The notes: generated by a model from the letters alone, not told the origin. A stretch of 62,930 nucleotides of DNA from Myroides sp. N17-2 (GCF_002286775.1 NZ_NSGJ01000033.1:1-62930); one strand, 5' to 3'; shown: positions 53,154-62,747, counted from the stretch's first letter. Translations and numbers: made by a program.

Positions 53154-53867
53154 CTAATAAAAATCATAGTATATACTCCAATCCCCACTCTCTGCATTAC
53201 GAGCAAACATAAAGCTACCATTATCCACTACATTTAGATTCGCCTTCTCGTTAGTAGAGATTTGAAATACGAACTCATACCCTTCTCCGTACCCCTCATC
53301 CACTCCTATTCCCGATTGGCAGTATGAAGGATAACCGCCCAACTTAGTGTCATAACTATGGCCTTCGAACTCCTCGTAGTAGCCTTCTATCTCTCCATCG
53401 TTCTCCATCTCACAGATTCTATCTTCTTGCTCTAACGTTAATCCTCCTCCATCCCAAATAGGATAATCTGTAGTCACTAATCTTGGCTTTAAAGGAAATG
53501 CCTTAAGGATAGAATCTTTATTGCTTAATTCCTTTTGCACAACCTCTTCTAACGAACGGTATTCTCTGATTAACCACTTACTGCCCATTGGCTCTAATTG
53601 ATCAGGATATTCATAAGACATAAATACCGTCAGTAGCTGAATACCTTCTAATGCTTTGGGTACATAAGGTAGATTAGGCAAGTATAGTTGTAGCAGGGGG
53701 ATCATCTCTTTCCCTTTATCATCTAATGGAATGAGTTCATCCTCTTTATACGCTGAGACACGTGCTATCCAAGATTCCTCTATAGTATCTAATGGGCGAA
53801 AACCTCCTACATCAAATGCCGTAGCAGATCGTGCTATCTCTTGTTTTAATTGCTCTAATGTTTTCAT
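53154..53867 (-). CDS. DUF1963/YwqG-like protein
   Basis: 237 aa, soluble. LGGYPSYCQSGIG (about 195-207) and the phased SKWLIREYRSLEE block are YwqG/DUF1963 features, a fold often met among immunity proteins against polymorphic toxins. Last of a run of immunity-type genes on this strand; 4 bases after the stop of the gene at 53872. Confidence 0.75.
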   Translation of the reverse strand: MKTLEQLKQEIARSATAFDVGGFRPLDTIEESWIARVSAYKEDELIPLDDKGKEMIPLLQLYLPNLPYVPKALEGIQLLTVFMSYEYPDQLEPMGSKWLIREYRSLEEVVQKELSNKDSILKAFPLKPRLVTTDYPIWDGGGLTLEQEDRICEMENDGEIEGYYEEFEGHSYDTKLGGYPSYCQSGIGVDEGYGEGYEFVFQISTNEKANLNVVDNGSFMFARNAESGDWSIYYDFY

Positions 53868-53871
53868 CTTC

Positions 53872-54588
53872 TTACGAATAAGAATTAAAGCAGATCACTG
53901 CTTCTTCACTTTCACTGTAGTAAAGTGCGCAGTCATTACCATCTGCAAAAAACTGATAACCAATAGTCATTCCTATAGCGTTATAATTAGCAAAACTCAA
54001 TGTATCAGGTAACATCTCATCAAAGTACTGTATGCTCATCGTATCATCGAAGTCCTCATCTCCCTCTTGATACACATACTGACTAGGGGTAGCCTTACTA
54101 AAGCCATCTATTAACTGTTTATATCTTCCGAATTGCCCTGTCTTTAGAAACACCAATTTATTAAATGAATAGGCATAAAAGAACTCTATATAACTATCTA
54201 AATCAAGATCATCATCAGCTAAGTCAGCCACTAAAGGTATCACTCTCGTTGTATAATCTGCTAAAGACAGCTTAGTCTTAAAGTAAAAGTCTTCATTGTT
54301 CCAAAACTCCTGTTCTAAGGCATACTGTATTGCTTTAGCTACCTTATGTCCTTTATAGATAGTGATATCTCCACTAAAGGCATACTTGCCCTCACATAGC
54401 GTGAAGCGATAATACTCTTCTGTATTTTGATCAGAATTACTCTCGTAGTCTGTCCAGAGACCATTATGAGAGACGAAATGTACACTCTTGCCTGAGGATA
54501 GCTCTACAGTACATAGCGGATAAAAGATTCCCTTTAAAGTATCATCTACGAATACTTCTTCAAATTTAGGATATAGGTTTATAGTCAT
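53872..54588 (-). CDS. Hypothetical protein in immunity-type cluster
   Basis: 238 aa, acidic, soluble, no recognised domain. Tightly coupled to the DUF1963 gene downstream. Position and character suggest an immunity protein; this is inference. Confidence 0.6.
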   Translation of the reverse strand: MTINLYPKFEEVFVDDTLKGIFYPLCTVELSSGKSVHFVSHNGLWTDYESNSDQNTEEYYRFTLCEGKYAFSGDITIYKGHKVAKAIQYALEQEFWNNEDFYFKTKLSLADYTTRVIPLVADLADDDLDLDSYIEFFYAYSFNKLVFLKTGQFGRYKQLIDGFSKATPSQYVYQEGDEDFDDTMSIQYFDEMLPDTLSFANYNAIGMTIGYQFFADGNDCALYYSESEEAVICFNSYS

Positions 54589-54662
54589 TATAATGTTCTT
54601 TTTCTAAGGCGAAATATACAAAACAAATAGGAAACAGAACTTGCTATGAATAGGTATAAATG

Positions 54663-54700
54663 AAAAAAGCAGTCATCTAATAATAGGTGACTGCTTTTTA
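54663..54700. terminator. Terminator-like hairpin
   Basis: Stem aaaagcagtca/tgactgctttt with a 12-14 base partly paired loop, between the gene at 53872 (start side) and mobile element D. It would end minus-strand transcripts of the SUKH gene. Confidence 0.75.
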
Positions 54701-54835
54701 TGCGAACTAATAATAAACTTTCTATGTTTTCTTAACAGTTACTAATATAATTAATTATTTTAACATATAGCAAGATATTATTATTTATTTTTATCTAAAT
54801 AAACAACCTCTTCTTTTAAGTTGTTAAGTTTTATA

Positions 54836-54987
54836 CCTTAAATCCGCAGATAGCATTCAAACGAGAATGAATTGTACAAAACAGAGCAAAATTAGTGATT
54901 AAAGCACACTGTAGTGTGGTTTTAGAGCTAATTGAAGCTATGTAAAGTAGAATTTATTCGCAGTAAATGGTAGTTGCAGATTTAAGG
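54836..54987 (+). mobile_element. Foldback mobile element copy D
   Basis: 152 bp, ccttaaatccgcag...gcagatttaagg, flanked on both sides by TTATA (54831-54835, 54988-54992). Internal stem cacact-gt-agtgtg. Ends 13 bases before the SUKH gene stop. Confidence 0.92.
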
Positions 54988-55000
54988 TTATACTTTTTTC

Positions 55001-55690
55001 TTATTCTGAGTACGGAAATGATACATTCATCTTCTCATAAGGAATGTGCTTCGTGATAATCTCCTTGTACTCCTCTTCAGTGAGCAGTCCTCTACATTGT
55101 TCACCATAACTCTCATTGTCATAATCAATCAACGGACGTCTCGATAACTCTTCTAATAGTGTTACTTTATCCACTGATAGATAACGACTGTGTGTCTTTA
55201 GCGTAGCGCTTACACTATCTAAGAACTCTTCATCAGATACATTGTTATACGTATCTAGAAGGCTCATATCAGATACGATCCGCTTAAAGATAAAGTCGCG
55301 TAGGTTCTTCGCCTCATAAGTAGCCTCGATATCATCGTGCCATACAAATACGATAGGATAATCCCCCTCTACTTCTTCACTCATCAGAAAGCAGTACATA
55401 TCCCCTGCTCCATTCTTAGCAAAGGGAATAAAGCTGTACTCTGCCTTGATCGCCATATAGTTCTCCGGATCTCTAAGCCAGTCTATTTCCCCTGCCACAC
55501 TAGCCACAGGACATAGTTCAAAGTCATCACTGAATAGCAGTAAAGTAGGATTATCTTTTAACTTAGGGAATGTCTCCGCGTACCACGTAGCTCCATATAC
55601 CCCTACATCAAGCATCTTATCTTGTTCTAACTGTTTATACAACTCAGGATAAACTATGTTGTACTTCCGTTCTAATTCTACTACTATCAT
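55001..55690 (-). CDS. SMI1/KNR4-like (SUKH) protein
   Basis: 229 aa. LERKYNIVYPELYKQLEQ start and FIPFAKNGAGDMYCFLMSE (about 87-105) are SUKH superfamily marks. SUKH proteins commonly neutralise nuclease toxins of contact-dependent systems. No toxin gene is in the window. Downstream of the LRR-like gene by 9 bases. Confidence 0.85.
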   Translation of the reverse strand: MIVVELERKYNIVYPELYKQLEQDKMLDVGVYGATWYAETFPKLKDNPTLLLFSDDFELCPVASVAGEIDWLRDPENYMAIKAEYSFIPFAKNGAGDMYCFLMSEEVEGDYPIVFVWHDDIEATYEAKNLRDFIFKRIVSDMSLLDTYNNVSDEEFLDSVSATLKTHSRYLSVDKVTLLEELSRRPLIDYDNESYGEQCRGLLTEEEYKEIITKHIPYEKMNVSFPYSE

Positions 55691-55699
55691 CGCTTCTAA

Positions 55700-56839
55700 C
55701 TAAAAATCTCTATACTCGTCAAACCACTTACTCGCCTCTTCCTCTTCTATCTTTATCGGACTAAAAGACAACAGTTGCATCACAGCATCTCCTGTATCTT
55801 CGCGTTCCTCTGTCTCTATATTAGGCAAGGTATTAATCACGGCTATCAACGTTTTGATTGCTTCTTTAATATCGTCCTTGGTTTTTCCTTTTTTGATTGC
55901 CTTTAAAGCCTCTTTATACGCTTTTACAGCCACTTTACTATTCTTGCTTTGCCAAGAGCTGAATGGAATACTAAACTCCGTTATAAACCACTCTAACTTC
56001 TTTAGATTAGAAACTGACGCATACTTAAAGGTTCTCTCTAGTTCTAATGCAGCTAATTGTTTCTTTAATTCTTTACCGCCTTTCTCCTCTATATTCCAAC
56101 CGATAAAGTAGTTTAACTTAGCCCAACTCGCTAAAGCAGGGATTCCTTCTAAACTAGGTACATATCTTAACTCAAGGCTTTCTAAACCCTCGAACTGCTT
56201 TAATTCTCCTAGATTACATACATTTCCTGATAGCGCTACTGCTGTTAGATTAGTAAACTGCGCTAAACTACTACAGTCAAACGGTTCTCCATTTACCTTG
56301 GTATGAATACTGACATCTTTAATATGTGCTGTCGTCTTAAATGTTTGTAATTTCAAGGGAGATGCAGCATCATGAGCAAACGAGAAAGACAACGCCTCTA
56401 GGTGTTCATAGTTCTCTAAGATTAGATTATTGATATTTCCTCTAAAGAATACTTCCTTTACCCCCTTGCCTAATATTAAGCGGATAGGTTTATCGATCAC
56501 GACGACTAACTGCCCTATATCAGCTGTACTAAAGTCTGCCTCTGCACAGTCTAAGGGAGTCCAGTCTAGCTGTTCCATCACACGAGTAGCACTCCACTGA
56601 ATAAACGAAGTGTCATCACCGTGATACTGCATCACACGAGGCCAATTGCCCCCTGCAGGAACCTGAAACTCATTAAATACCTCCCAGTTAATCTTATCTC
56701 CTACTTCTACTAGCGCATCGCACTTAGACGCTGTCACGCCCTTCGTACCGATGGCAAAACGCCCTTGTCCAGCAGTTACTTTTACTTTATGACTCTTCTC
56801 TGCCGTTAGCGACAGATAAAACGGTTTATCTCTTTCCAT
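55700..56839 (-). CDS. LRR-like protein in immunity-type cluster
   Basis: 379 aa from ATG 56839 (MERDKPFY); an earlier ATG at 56860 would overlap the preceding gene. About 120-250 shows irregular leucine-rich turns (LEGLESLELRYVPSLEGIPAL...), then a helical Lys-rich C-terminal part. Function unknown; the neighbours suggest immunity or a sensor role. It starts one base after the stop of the TSUP gene, so is coupled to it. Confidence 0.7.
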   Translation of the reverse strand: MERDKPFYLSLTAEKSHKVKVTAGQGRFAIGTKGVTASKCDALVEVGDKINWEVFNEFQVPAGGNWPRVMQYHGDDTSFIQWSATRVMEQLDWTPLDCAEADFSTADIGQLVVVIDKPIRLILGKGVKEVFFRGNINNLILENYEHLEALSFSFAHDAASPLKLQTFKTTAHIKDVSIHTKVNGEPFDCSSLAQFTNLTAVALSGNVCNLGELKQFEGLESLELRYVPSLEGIPALASWAKLNYFIGWNIEEKGGKELKKQLAALELERTFKYASVSNLKKLEWFITEFSIPFSSWQSKNSKVAVKAYKEALKAIKKGKTKDDIKEAIKTLIAVINTLPNIETEEREDTGDAVMQLLSFSPIKIEEEEASKWFDEYRDF

Positions 56840-56840
56840 A

Positions 56841-57608
56841 TTAATTATACCAAACTTCATATCCGAAGCGACATATCGCTACGAACATAATAAATAAAAA
56901 TACATATCTCACCCATTGCTGTCCCTTAAGGATAGCCATCTTCGCACCACAGTACCCACCTAGACCGTTACACACAGCCATCGGGATCGCTACTTTCCAT
57001 ATAATAGCTCCTTTTAATAGGAACAAACAGATACTACCGAAGTTGGTCACTAAGTTAATCAACTTCGCGTAAGCAGAAGCTTTAAAGAAGTCAAACCCTA
57101 GCAAAAAGACAAATCCCATAATAAAGAATGTACCTGTAGCAGGCCCGATAAACCCATCATAGAATCCTATTACCACAGAGATAGTCACTCCCCAGACATA
57201 CTTCTGTCTATCGGTGATCTCTGTAATGGCTTTTCTAGTAAAGTCTTTTTTGATATAAGTGAATATCCATAAGGCAACCAATATGACTAATAGAAGTGGT
57301 TTCATAAAGTCATTATTGACCACAGTAAGGGTATAAGATCCTAAGAATGCACTCCCAAAAGAGATCAATGCTAACAAGCCAAAAAACATCCAGTTGACCT
57401 TCGCCTTTTTCATATACTGTCTTACGGCAATAGCTGTCCCTGAGAATGCAGGTATTTTAAGTGTACCAATCACTGAAGAAACGGGTATTTGGGGTAACAA
57501 TGCTAACCCCATAGGTGTCTGTATTAGGCCTCCACCTCCTGCTACAGCATCAATAAATCCTGCAAAGAAAGCGACTATACCTAAATACAATAAAATGTCT
57601 AATTCCAT
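56841..57608 (-). CDS. TauE/SafE (TSUP) permease
   Basis: 255 aa from ATG 57608 (MELDILLYLG); an ATG seven codons upstream is less likely. About eight transmembrane segments and the repeated GFIDAVAGGGG and GFYDGFIGPATG motifs typical of TSUP transporters of sulfite, sulfonates or related anions. Leads the run into the LRR-like and SUKH genes; functional link to these is unclear. Confidence 0.88.
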   Translation of the reverse strand: MELDILLYLGIVAFFAGFIDAVAGGGGLIQTPMGLALLPQIPVSSVIGTLKIPAFSGTAIAVRQYMKKAKVNWMFFGLLALISFGSAFLGSYTLTVVNNDFMKPLLLVILVALWIFTYIKKDFTRKAITEITDRQKYVWGVTISVVIGFYDGFIGPATGTFFIMGFVFLLGFDFFKASAYAKLINLVTNFGSICLFLLKGAIIWKVAIPMAVCNGLGGYCGAKMAILKGQQWVRYVFLFIMFVAICRFGYEVWYN

Positions 57609-57678
57609 CGATATAGTATAAGTGCACAAATGTAGAAGTATTACTTAACCTTCTAAAGACAATGGCTAACTTTTTATA

Positions 57679-57761
57679 CCTTAAATCTGCAGATAACATT
57701 TAAACCCAGATTCCGCACTCGCCCAATACTACGAATAAATTGTACAAAACAGAGCAAAAGG
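57679..57761. mobile_element. Foldback mobile element copy E, chimeric and short
   Basis: 83 bp flanked by TTATA on both sides (57674-57678, 57762-57766). It starts like copy D (ccttaaatctgcagataac), switches to an inverted copy C-type end (cccagattccgcactcgccc), and ends caaaacagagcaaaagg. The central palindrome is missing. Confidence 0.8.
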
Positions 57762-57813
57762 TTATACTTTTTTATGTGGAGGGGGACTACTAATACACAT
57801 AAGTTTATGTGTT

Positions 57814-58390
57814 TTAATAATCCACTCCTTTCTTAGAAGAGTATTGTCCTATCAGTATCCACACTTTACCTTTGTTTAAGTACCAATCTGTCTGTAGGGA
57901 ATCTTTTGTTTTAGACCGTATTATTTCCTTTATTTTAGTATAATTAACAGTATCCCTATTATGCTTATTATCATAAAAATATTGTTGTAAAGACATTCTC
58001 CGCCCCTTCATAATATACCTTGAAGAAAACCTCTCTGTCGAATATCTGATGACATTAGCTCCTTGCTCCATTGCTACTAATTCATTCGTAGTATACACTT
58101 TCTTACTTTTATCATTCGCTATCATACCCACACTACACCTGACAGAAGTAGATACTCCCATAACATAAGGACTGTAAAATATAATGAAGAAAAAAACTCC
58201 CCCTAAAACGATATTTTTAACCCAGATTATGCAATAGACATATAAACGAAAAGTAATTATACAAAATAGGTCTGAAGTAGTGATAAAAGCATACTATAGT
58301 ATGGTTTTAGAGCTAGTGAAAGAGCTATAAAGTAGAATTGCTTTGTAGTATTTGGCTAATGCGTAATGTGGGTTTAACAATATATTTCAT
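57814..58390 (-). pseudogene. Exported protein gene split by mobile element F
   Basis: The present frame from ATG 58161 gives 115 aa. In-frame sequence continues upstream as KNIVLGGVFFFIIFYSPYVM, a signal or anchor segment without a start codon, to element F. Beyond F stands ATG AAA TAT ATT GTT AAA at 58390. Joining across one TTTAA target copy restores MKYIVKNIVLGGVFF in frame, 139 aa in all. The element therefore separates the start and first residues from the body. Family unknown. Confidence 0.85.
58221..58372 (+). mobile_element. Foldback mobile element copy F
   Basis: 152 bp, cccagattatgcaatagac...gcgtaatgtggg, flanked by exact TTTAA duplications (58216-58220, 58373-58377). Internal palindrome catactatagtatg. 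It sits inside codon 6 of an exported protein gene. Confidence 0.95.
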
Positions 58391-58520
58391 ACTAATAACT
58401 TTGCCTACAGATTGACTACGTACTCTATACCAATCAAATATACTAAAAACACGCTTATCATATAGTAAACTATGAGTCCGCTCTGTAATTTCATATGAAA
58501 GCACAGTGACAGCATCGTGT

Positions 58521-58608
58521 ATCCATAGTGACTCCATTAAAAAGGCTGTTCTAATGGACTCACTATGGACTCATTATGGACTCACTATGGACTCACTATG
58601 GACTCACT
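58521..58608. repeat. gagtcca repeats with hairpin, second locus
   Basis: An inverted repeat (ccatagtgactccatta/taatggactcactatgg, one mismatch) followed by four tandem atggactcact-type units. Same organisation as 1131-1207 in the opposite direction. Confidence 0.85.
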
Positions 58609-58613
58609 CAAAT

Positions 58614-58648
58614 AAAAAAAGCACCAACTCTCGTTGGTGCTTTGATTT
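58614..58648 (-). terminator. Terminator of T9SS protein gene
   Basis: Stem aaagcaccaa/ttggtgcttt with a CTCTCG loop, A-run and T-run, 36 bases past the stop at 58684. Confidence 0.85.
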
Positions 58649-58683
58649 AAAACAGTTTATGTCAAACTTGTTCGTATTATTTA

Positions 58684-59964
58684 TTAATCATTTTCTAAAT
58701 GTAAGTAACCTGATTTCTTAATCACTCTAGATCCTTTAGCATCAGAGAACTCATATGTTATAACATAGAAGTAAGTACCTGTAGGTAATTTAGAGTTTTT
58801 ACTAATTGTTCCTGTGCCTTCAGAGATTCCTTTAAACACGTTACCATTACTATCATAGTTATTAGTCTCGTAGACTTTAGCTCCCCATCTATTAAATATC
58901 TGAACTTTATTATTAGGGAATTGAGTAATATTATCAATGATAAAGTAATCATTCTTACCATCTCCATTAGGTGATACAGCATTATAGATCACTACATCTC
59001 CTTCATTTAGTATATTACTATTAACAGTTGCTAATGTAAAGAATCCATATCCTTTAACAGCTGTTGCAGTAGTCACCTCTTTATTAGCGATGTCCACTAC
59101 TCCTCCTTCGTCAACCCATATTTGATTAAATGCATCCCAACGTACGATGTGTAAGTTTTTCTCAGGACTACCTAATATATTTCTAGGTGTAGTCGTCTCA
59201 TTCCAACTTAATGTCAATAGGATATCACCTTCTGTATTGTTACCCTTATCTACTAACCAAAACTCATCAGTATCTAACACTTCTATAACACCTGTCTTAT
59301 TTTTACGTGCTTCAAAGAATCGCTTATCATCATAGACATATCTACTTACATAAGTTGACTTATCACTTCTAGGAGCAGAGATTTTAGCATATCTGAAGTT
59401 ACCTTTATTCCCTTGAGGGAACAAGAACTCATCATTACCTATCTTCTCTATCTCACCATCAGCAAAACTCTTATCACTAGCATTTATAGCCTTAGCTCCT
59501 TTTTGAAAACTAATCATTCCTTGGGTAAGCCCTGTTGTACTATTAAGAGTAGAATCTATCTTCACGATTCCATCTTGAAAGTCCATCGTTCCGTACACAT
59601 CTATATTTGCCTTTAAGTCAAAAGCTCCTGCAGTCTGTGGATTGTTTAACACGACATCATAAAACTCTGTGAATGAATTACCAGATATAGTCTGTACACC
59701 AGACTCATTCTCATATCTACTAAAAACTACTTTACCTGTTTTAGCATTTTTACTGATACTATAAATACCATCATTTCTAAAATCATCAAAGAAATAAACA
59801 GTACCATCATTGGTAAAATCACCTGACTTCTCATTAATAAACTCCGCTATGGTTCCCATTTCAGTACCTGGTAGTACAGCGAATATTCCTTCATTAACTG
59901 TCTGAGCAGATGCTACAAACGGCACAGCAGAAAGAATTAGTAAACCGATATTCTTCTTTTTCAT
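58684..59964 (-). CDS. Secreted protein with T9SS type B (CHU_C) C-terminus
   Basis: 426 aa. Signal peptide 1-20 (ending ASAQ). Beta-rich body of the kind that starts flavobacterial surface proteins. The last 85-90 residues (YNAVSPNGDGKNDYFIIDN...QIFNRWGAKVYE...GTYFYVITYEF) form a complete CHU_C domain, the type B signal for the type IX secretion system. No PorP/SprF partner gene is next to it, which is less common for this class. Confidence 0.92.
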   Translation of the reverse strand: MKKKNIGLLILSAVPFVASAQTVNEGIFAVLPGTEMGTIAEFINEKSGDFTNDGTVYFFDDFRNDGIYSISKNAKTGKVVFSRYENESGVQTISGNSFTEFYDVVLNNPQTAGAFDLKANIDVYGTMDFQDGIVKIDSTLNSTTGLTQGMISFQKGAKAINASDKSFADGEIEKIGNDEFLFPQGNKGNFRYAKISAPRSDKSTYVSRYVYDDKRFFEARKNKTGVIEVLDTDEFWLVDKGNNTEGDILLTLSWNETTTPRNILGSPEKNLHIVRWDAFNQIWVDEGGVVDIANKEVTTATAVKGYGFFTLATVNSNILNEGDVVIYNAVSPNGDGKNDYFIIDNITQFPNNKVQIFNRWGAKVYETNNYDSNGNVFKGISEGTGTISKNSKLPTGTYFYVITYEFSDAKGSRVIKKSGYLHLEND

Positions 59965-61019
59965 AACTAACTTTTTTTCTTTTTATTGATAGATCAATAC
60001 TGATATGAATATCATTCCTTATTTTAGCTTAAGATATTGAATAATAAACTTATATTATGTCTGTAGCCAAAAACTGTACCAATTATTTTAAATATACAAA
60101 AAACAAGTGGTAAATAGTACTCAACCAAACTTTATATCCCCTCTTAAACCTTAACAAATGACTCTCAATCTTTTCTTAATTATATCTATACAAAAATACC
60201 AACTAATAAACAATATCCAACATACAGCAAAAACTTATACATAATTATCAATAAATATCCAATAAAAACACACTTAAATACGAATAATAACATTTACAAA
60301 GAAGAACTAGCAAAGACCATTTATTCACTTGACGTGAGTACTTTACACAAAATACTTCCTATTCAACACGCTTAGCGATTAAGAGTTAAAGTACGCCCAT
60401 ATTAATCAACAAACAATCACCAAATGTGATTATTCACTACTTTTCTTATATTATCATTTTTACAATCTGTTTTTTAACTATTTCCCCTTATTCCACTGTT
60501 TTTAAAAGAAATAAAACACTTATCTACCTCTATAAAACATAAACGCCAAGTATCAGATGACACTTGGCGCTTACGACTAATCTTCTTTTTCATTTATTTT
60601 GACACTACTTCCCTATTATACTAAATATGATGCTGTAGTAATTTCTCTTTTAATTCAAGAAAACTCCAGTTAACGCATGCATTAACTGGATAATTTCTAA
60701 CAAGCAACAAATGGATAATCCGACAAATTATGTATTTTCAATATCTTTCGACCTTCCTAAAATAAATAGTGTAGGGCACTCATAATAAATGAATATAAAA
60801 CACTTAAAACTAGTAGTATTAATTTGATCATTATATAACATCTTAATTATGAATTTACTTACCCTAACAGTCTTTAATTAGCAATACCCCTACTTACCTG
60901 TCTTAAAACGTAAGTATTCATATCCTAAAAGGGCTTATATCTACGGCAAATATAGCACAAATCACTAAACAGTGACTTATTTTATTGTATTTTTGAGTAA
61001 AAATATTTTCTTAGTTATT
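59965..61019. other. AT-rich gap with two palindromes
   Basis: About 1 kb without a credible gene. Hairpin 60544-60569 (12-bp stem, full pairing on the minus strand with one G-U) is terminator-like with no gene upstream of it on that strand. Near-perfect 26-bp palindrome tccagttaac...attaactgga at 60665-60690. Confidence 0.55.
60544..60569 (-). terminator. Orphan terminator-like hairpin
   Basis: Minus-strand stem CGCCAAGTGTCA/TGATACTTGGCG with T-rich flank; no minus-strand gene ends here, so a small RNA or a long 5' region is possible. Confidence 0.5.
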
Positions 61020-61652
61020 ATGTCAGAAAAAACAGGTAAAACAAGAGAGAGAAATAAAGAAAAAAGCAAAGAGGAAATACTTAAAGCCGTAGGGACTATT
61101 CTGAAAGAAAAAGGGTATGTCGGGCTAAAGGTAAATGACATCGCTGCTACTGCTGGATTAGACAAAAAGCTTATCTATAATTACTTCGGTGGTGTAGATC
61201 AACTCCTAGATGAATATATCAATTCTCAATACTTTTGGAACAATGTAGATCCTGAGAATCTACTCAGTGAAGCCACTAAAGATGGAGGAAAAGAAATAGG
61301 TAAAGCACTGCTAGCGGAACAGTTTGACTTCGTACAACAAAACAAAGAGTTTCAGAAGTTGCTCATATGGCAACTCTCAGAAGAAAGAGATTCCCTTAAA
61401 AATATCGTGAACAAACAAGAGGAAGTAGGAGAACTCCTGTTCCAAAACGTCTCAGACAAGTTCTTTGGTGATAAAGCAACAGACTATCGTGCTCTGATGG
61501 CTATCTTAGTATCTGGAGCATACTACCTGAACCTATATACTGAGCATAATGGTAGATACTTCTGTGGTATAGACTTAAAAAGCGAACAAGGTAGACAGCA
61601 GATTAAAGATGCGATGAATATGATGGTAGATAAGATGTATGAGGGACTATAG
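61020..61652 (+). CDS. TetR family regulator
   Basis: 210 aa from ATG 61020 (MSEKTGKTRERN); the frame is open 16 codons further upstream but that part is hydrophobic and not TetR-like. Helix-turn-helix VNDIAATAGLDKKLIYNYFGGVDQL (about 36-60). Ligand and target unknown; converges on the AraC gene. Confidence 0.88.
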   Translation: MSEKTGKTRERNKEKSKEEILKAVGTILKEKGYVGLKVNDIAATAGLDKKLIYNYFGGVDQLLDEYINSQYFWNNVDPENLLSEATKDGGKEIGKALLAEQFDFVQQNKEFQKLLIWQLSEERDSLKNIVNKQEEVGELLFQNVSDKFFGDKATDYRALMAILVSGAYYLNLYTEHNGRYFCGIDLKSEQGRQQIKDAMNMMVDKMYEGL

Positions 61653-61671
61653 TTCGTCATACATCTTATCA

Positions 61672-62559
61672 CTATAAGATAAACTTATGCTTGCGGTAAT
61701 CACTAGGTGAATACCCTGTGACTTTCTTAAATAGTCGCGTAAAATAAGACGGAGAGTTATACTTCAACTCAAAAGCAATCCCTGCTATATCACGTGACTT
61801 ATCTTGTAACAAGATTTGACTGTGCAGGATACTAATCTCATTAATCCACTGCTTAGGGGGCTTATTAGTTGCTTCCTTGACACATTTGTTCAGATAATTC
61901 TCTGAGATGTGGAGAAGATTAGCATAGAACAGTACATTCTTATGATCAATGTGAAACTTCTGCACCAACTCTCTAAAGCGAAACGCAATATCAAGCTGTC
62001 TACTCATCGGTGTCTTTTTCTCCATATCCACACGGATCACCTTCATCAGCACTGTCTCCAGTAGCGTAACACAAATCTCTATATCTCTCTGCTCACTTAA
62101 TGTCTCTTCTTCTAACAGGTCTAAGATTCGACTGACCCAACTTGCATTGACTTCATTAAGCTTGACATAAGGATTCATCGTGAAGAACTTCAGGTCATTT
62201 GCCCCTAGCGAGATATCTGTAATCACGTCATTCTCATATACCACGAAGTATCCCTTAATATCATCTGATAGAGATAAAGTCGCTGTTATATTACCATTCT
62301 TAACATTGATAATTTCGTTCTTAGATAACGTATAAGCACCACTATCTAAATACTGTGTCATATCCCCATTAGTCAACAGAATCAAAAAGTTGAACGTCGT
62401 TCTATACGGAATCACAGGCATTAGAATACCTCGTAGATAGTCCTCTAGACGATATACTTGTATCTTGTTATCGTTCTTTAAGTAACTATCGTCTAAGTGA
62501 GGCAGAAACAACTTCTTATATTGATAGTTGTTCAATATTTCAATAGATGGCTTTGACAT
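61672..62559 (-). CDS. AraC family regulator
   Basis: 295 aa. Cupin-like N-terminal sensing half and C-terminal AraC domain (about 195-290) ending GIAFELKYNSPSYFTRLFKKVTGYSPSDYRKH. Similar AraC proteins lacking visible target genes are common in flavobacteria; target unknown. Confidence 0.87.
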   Translation of the reverse strand: MSKPSIEILNNYQYKKLFLPHLDDSYLKNDNKIQVYRLEDYLRGILMPVIPYRTTFNFLILLTNGDMTQYLDSGAYTLSKNEIINVKNGNITATLSLSDDIKGYFVVYENDVITDISLGANDLKFFTMNPYVKLNEVNASWVSRILDLLEEETLSEQRDIEICVTLLETVLMKVIRVDMEKKTPMSRQLDIAFRFRELVQKFHIDHKNVLFYANLLHISENYLNKCVKEATNKPPKQWINEISILHSQILLQDKSRDIAGIAFELKYNSPSYFTRLFKKVTGYSPSDYRKHKFIL

Positions 62560-62747
62560 TTTTAACCTGAATAATTAAAGCAAATTTTATAAAATAAATA
62601 CATCATTATCAATAGCCTATAGCTAATATTTTGCCAATATTACTAAAAACTATCTTCTTCCGCACACACACGCTACGCAATCCTTATTCCGTCCCATTGA
62701 TACATAATGTTTTTTGTGGATGTAGTGCCAACAGGCATGGTATACAC

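Noticed and set aside
16356..58372. Idea that the 152-bp elements at gene ends are integron attC sites
   Set aside because: Ends are CC...GG with target duplications, not RYYYAAC/GTTRRRY core sites, one copy is inside a gene and one is inverted; no integrase is present.
58325..58537. 70-aa minus-strand ORF
   Set aside because: Its end lies inside mobile element F; the meaningful part is only the start of the split gene at 58390.
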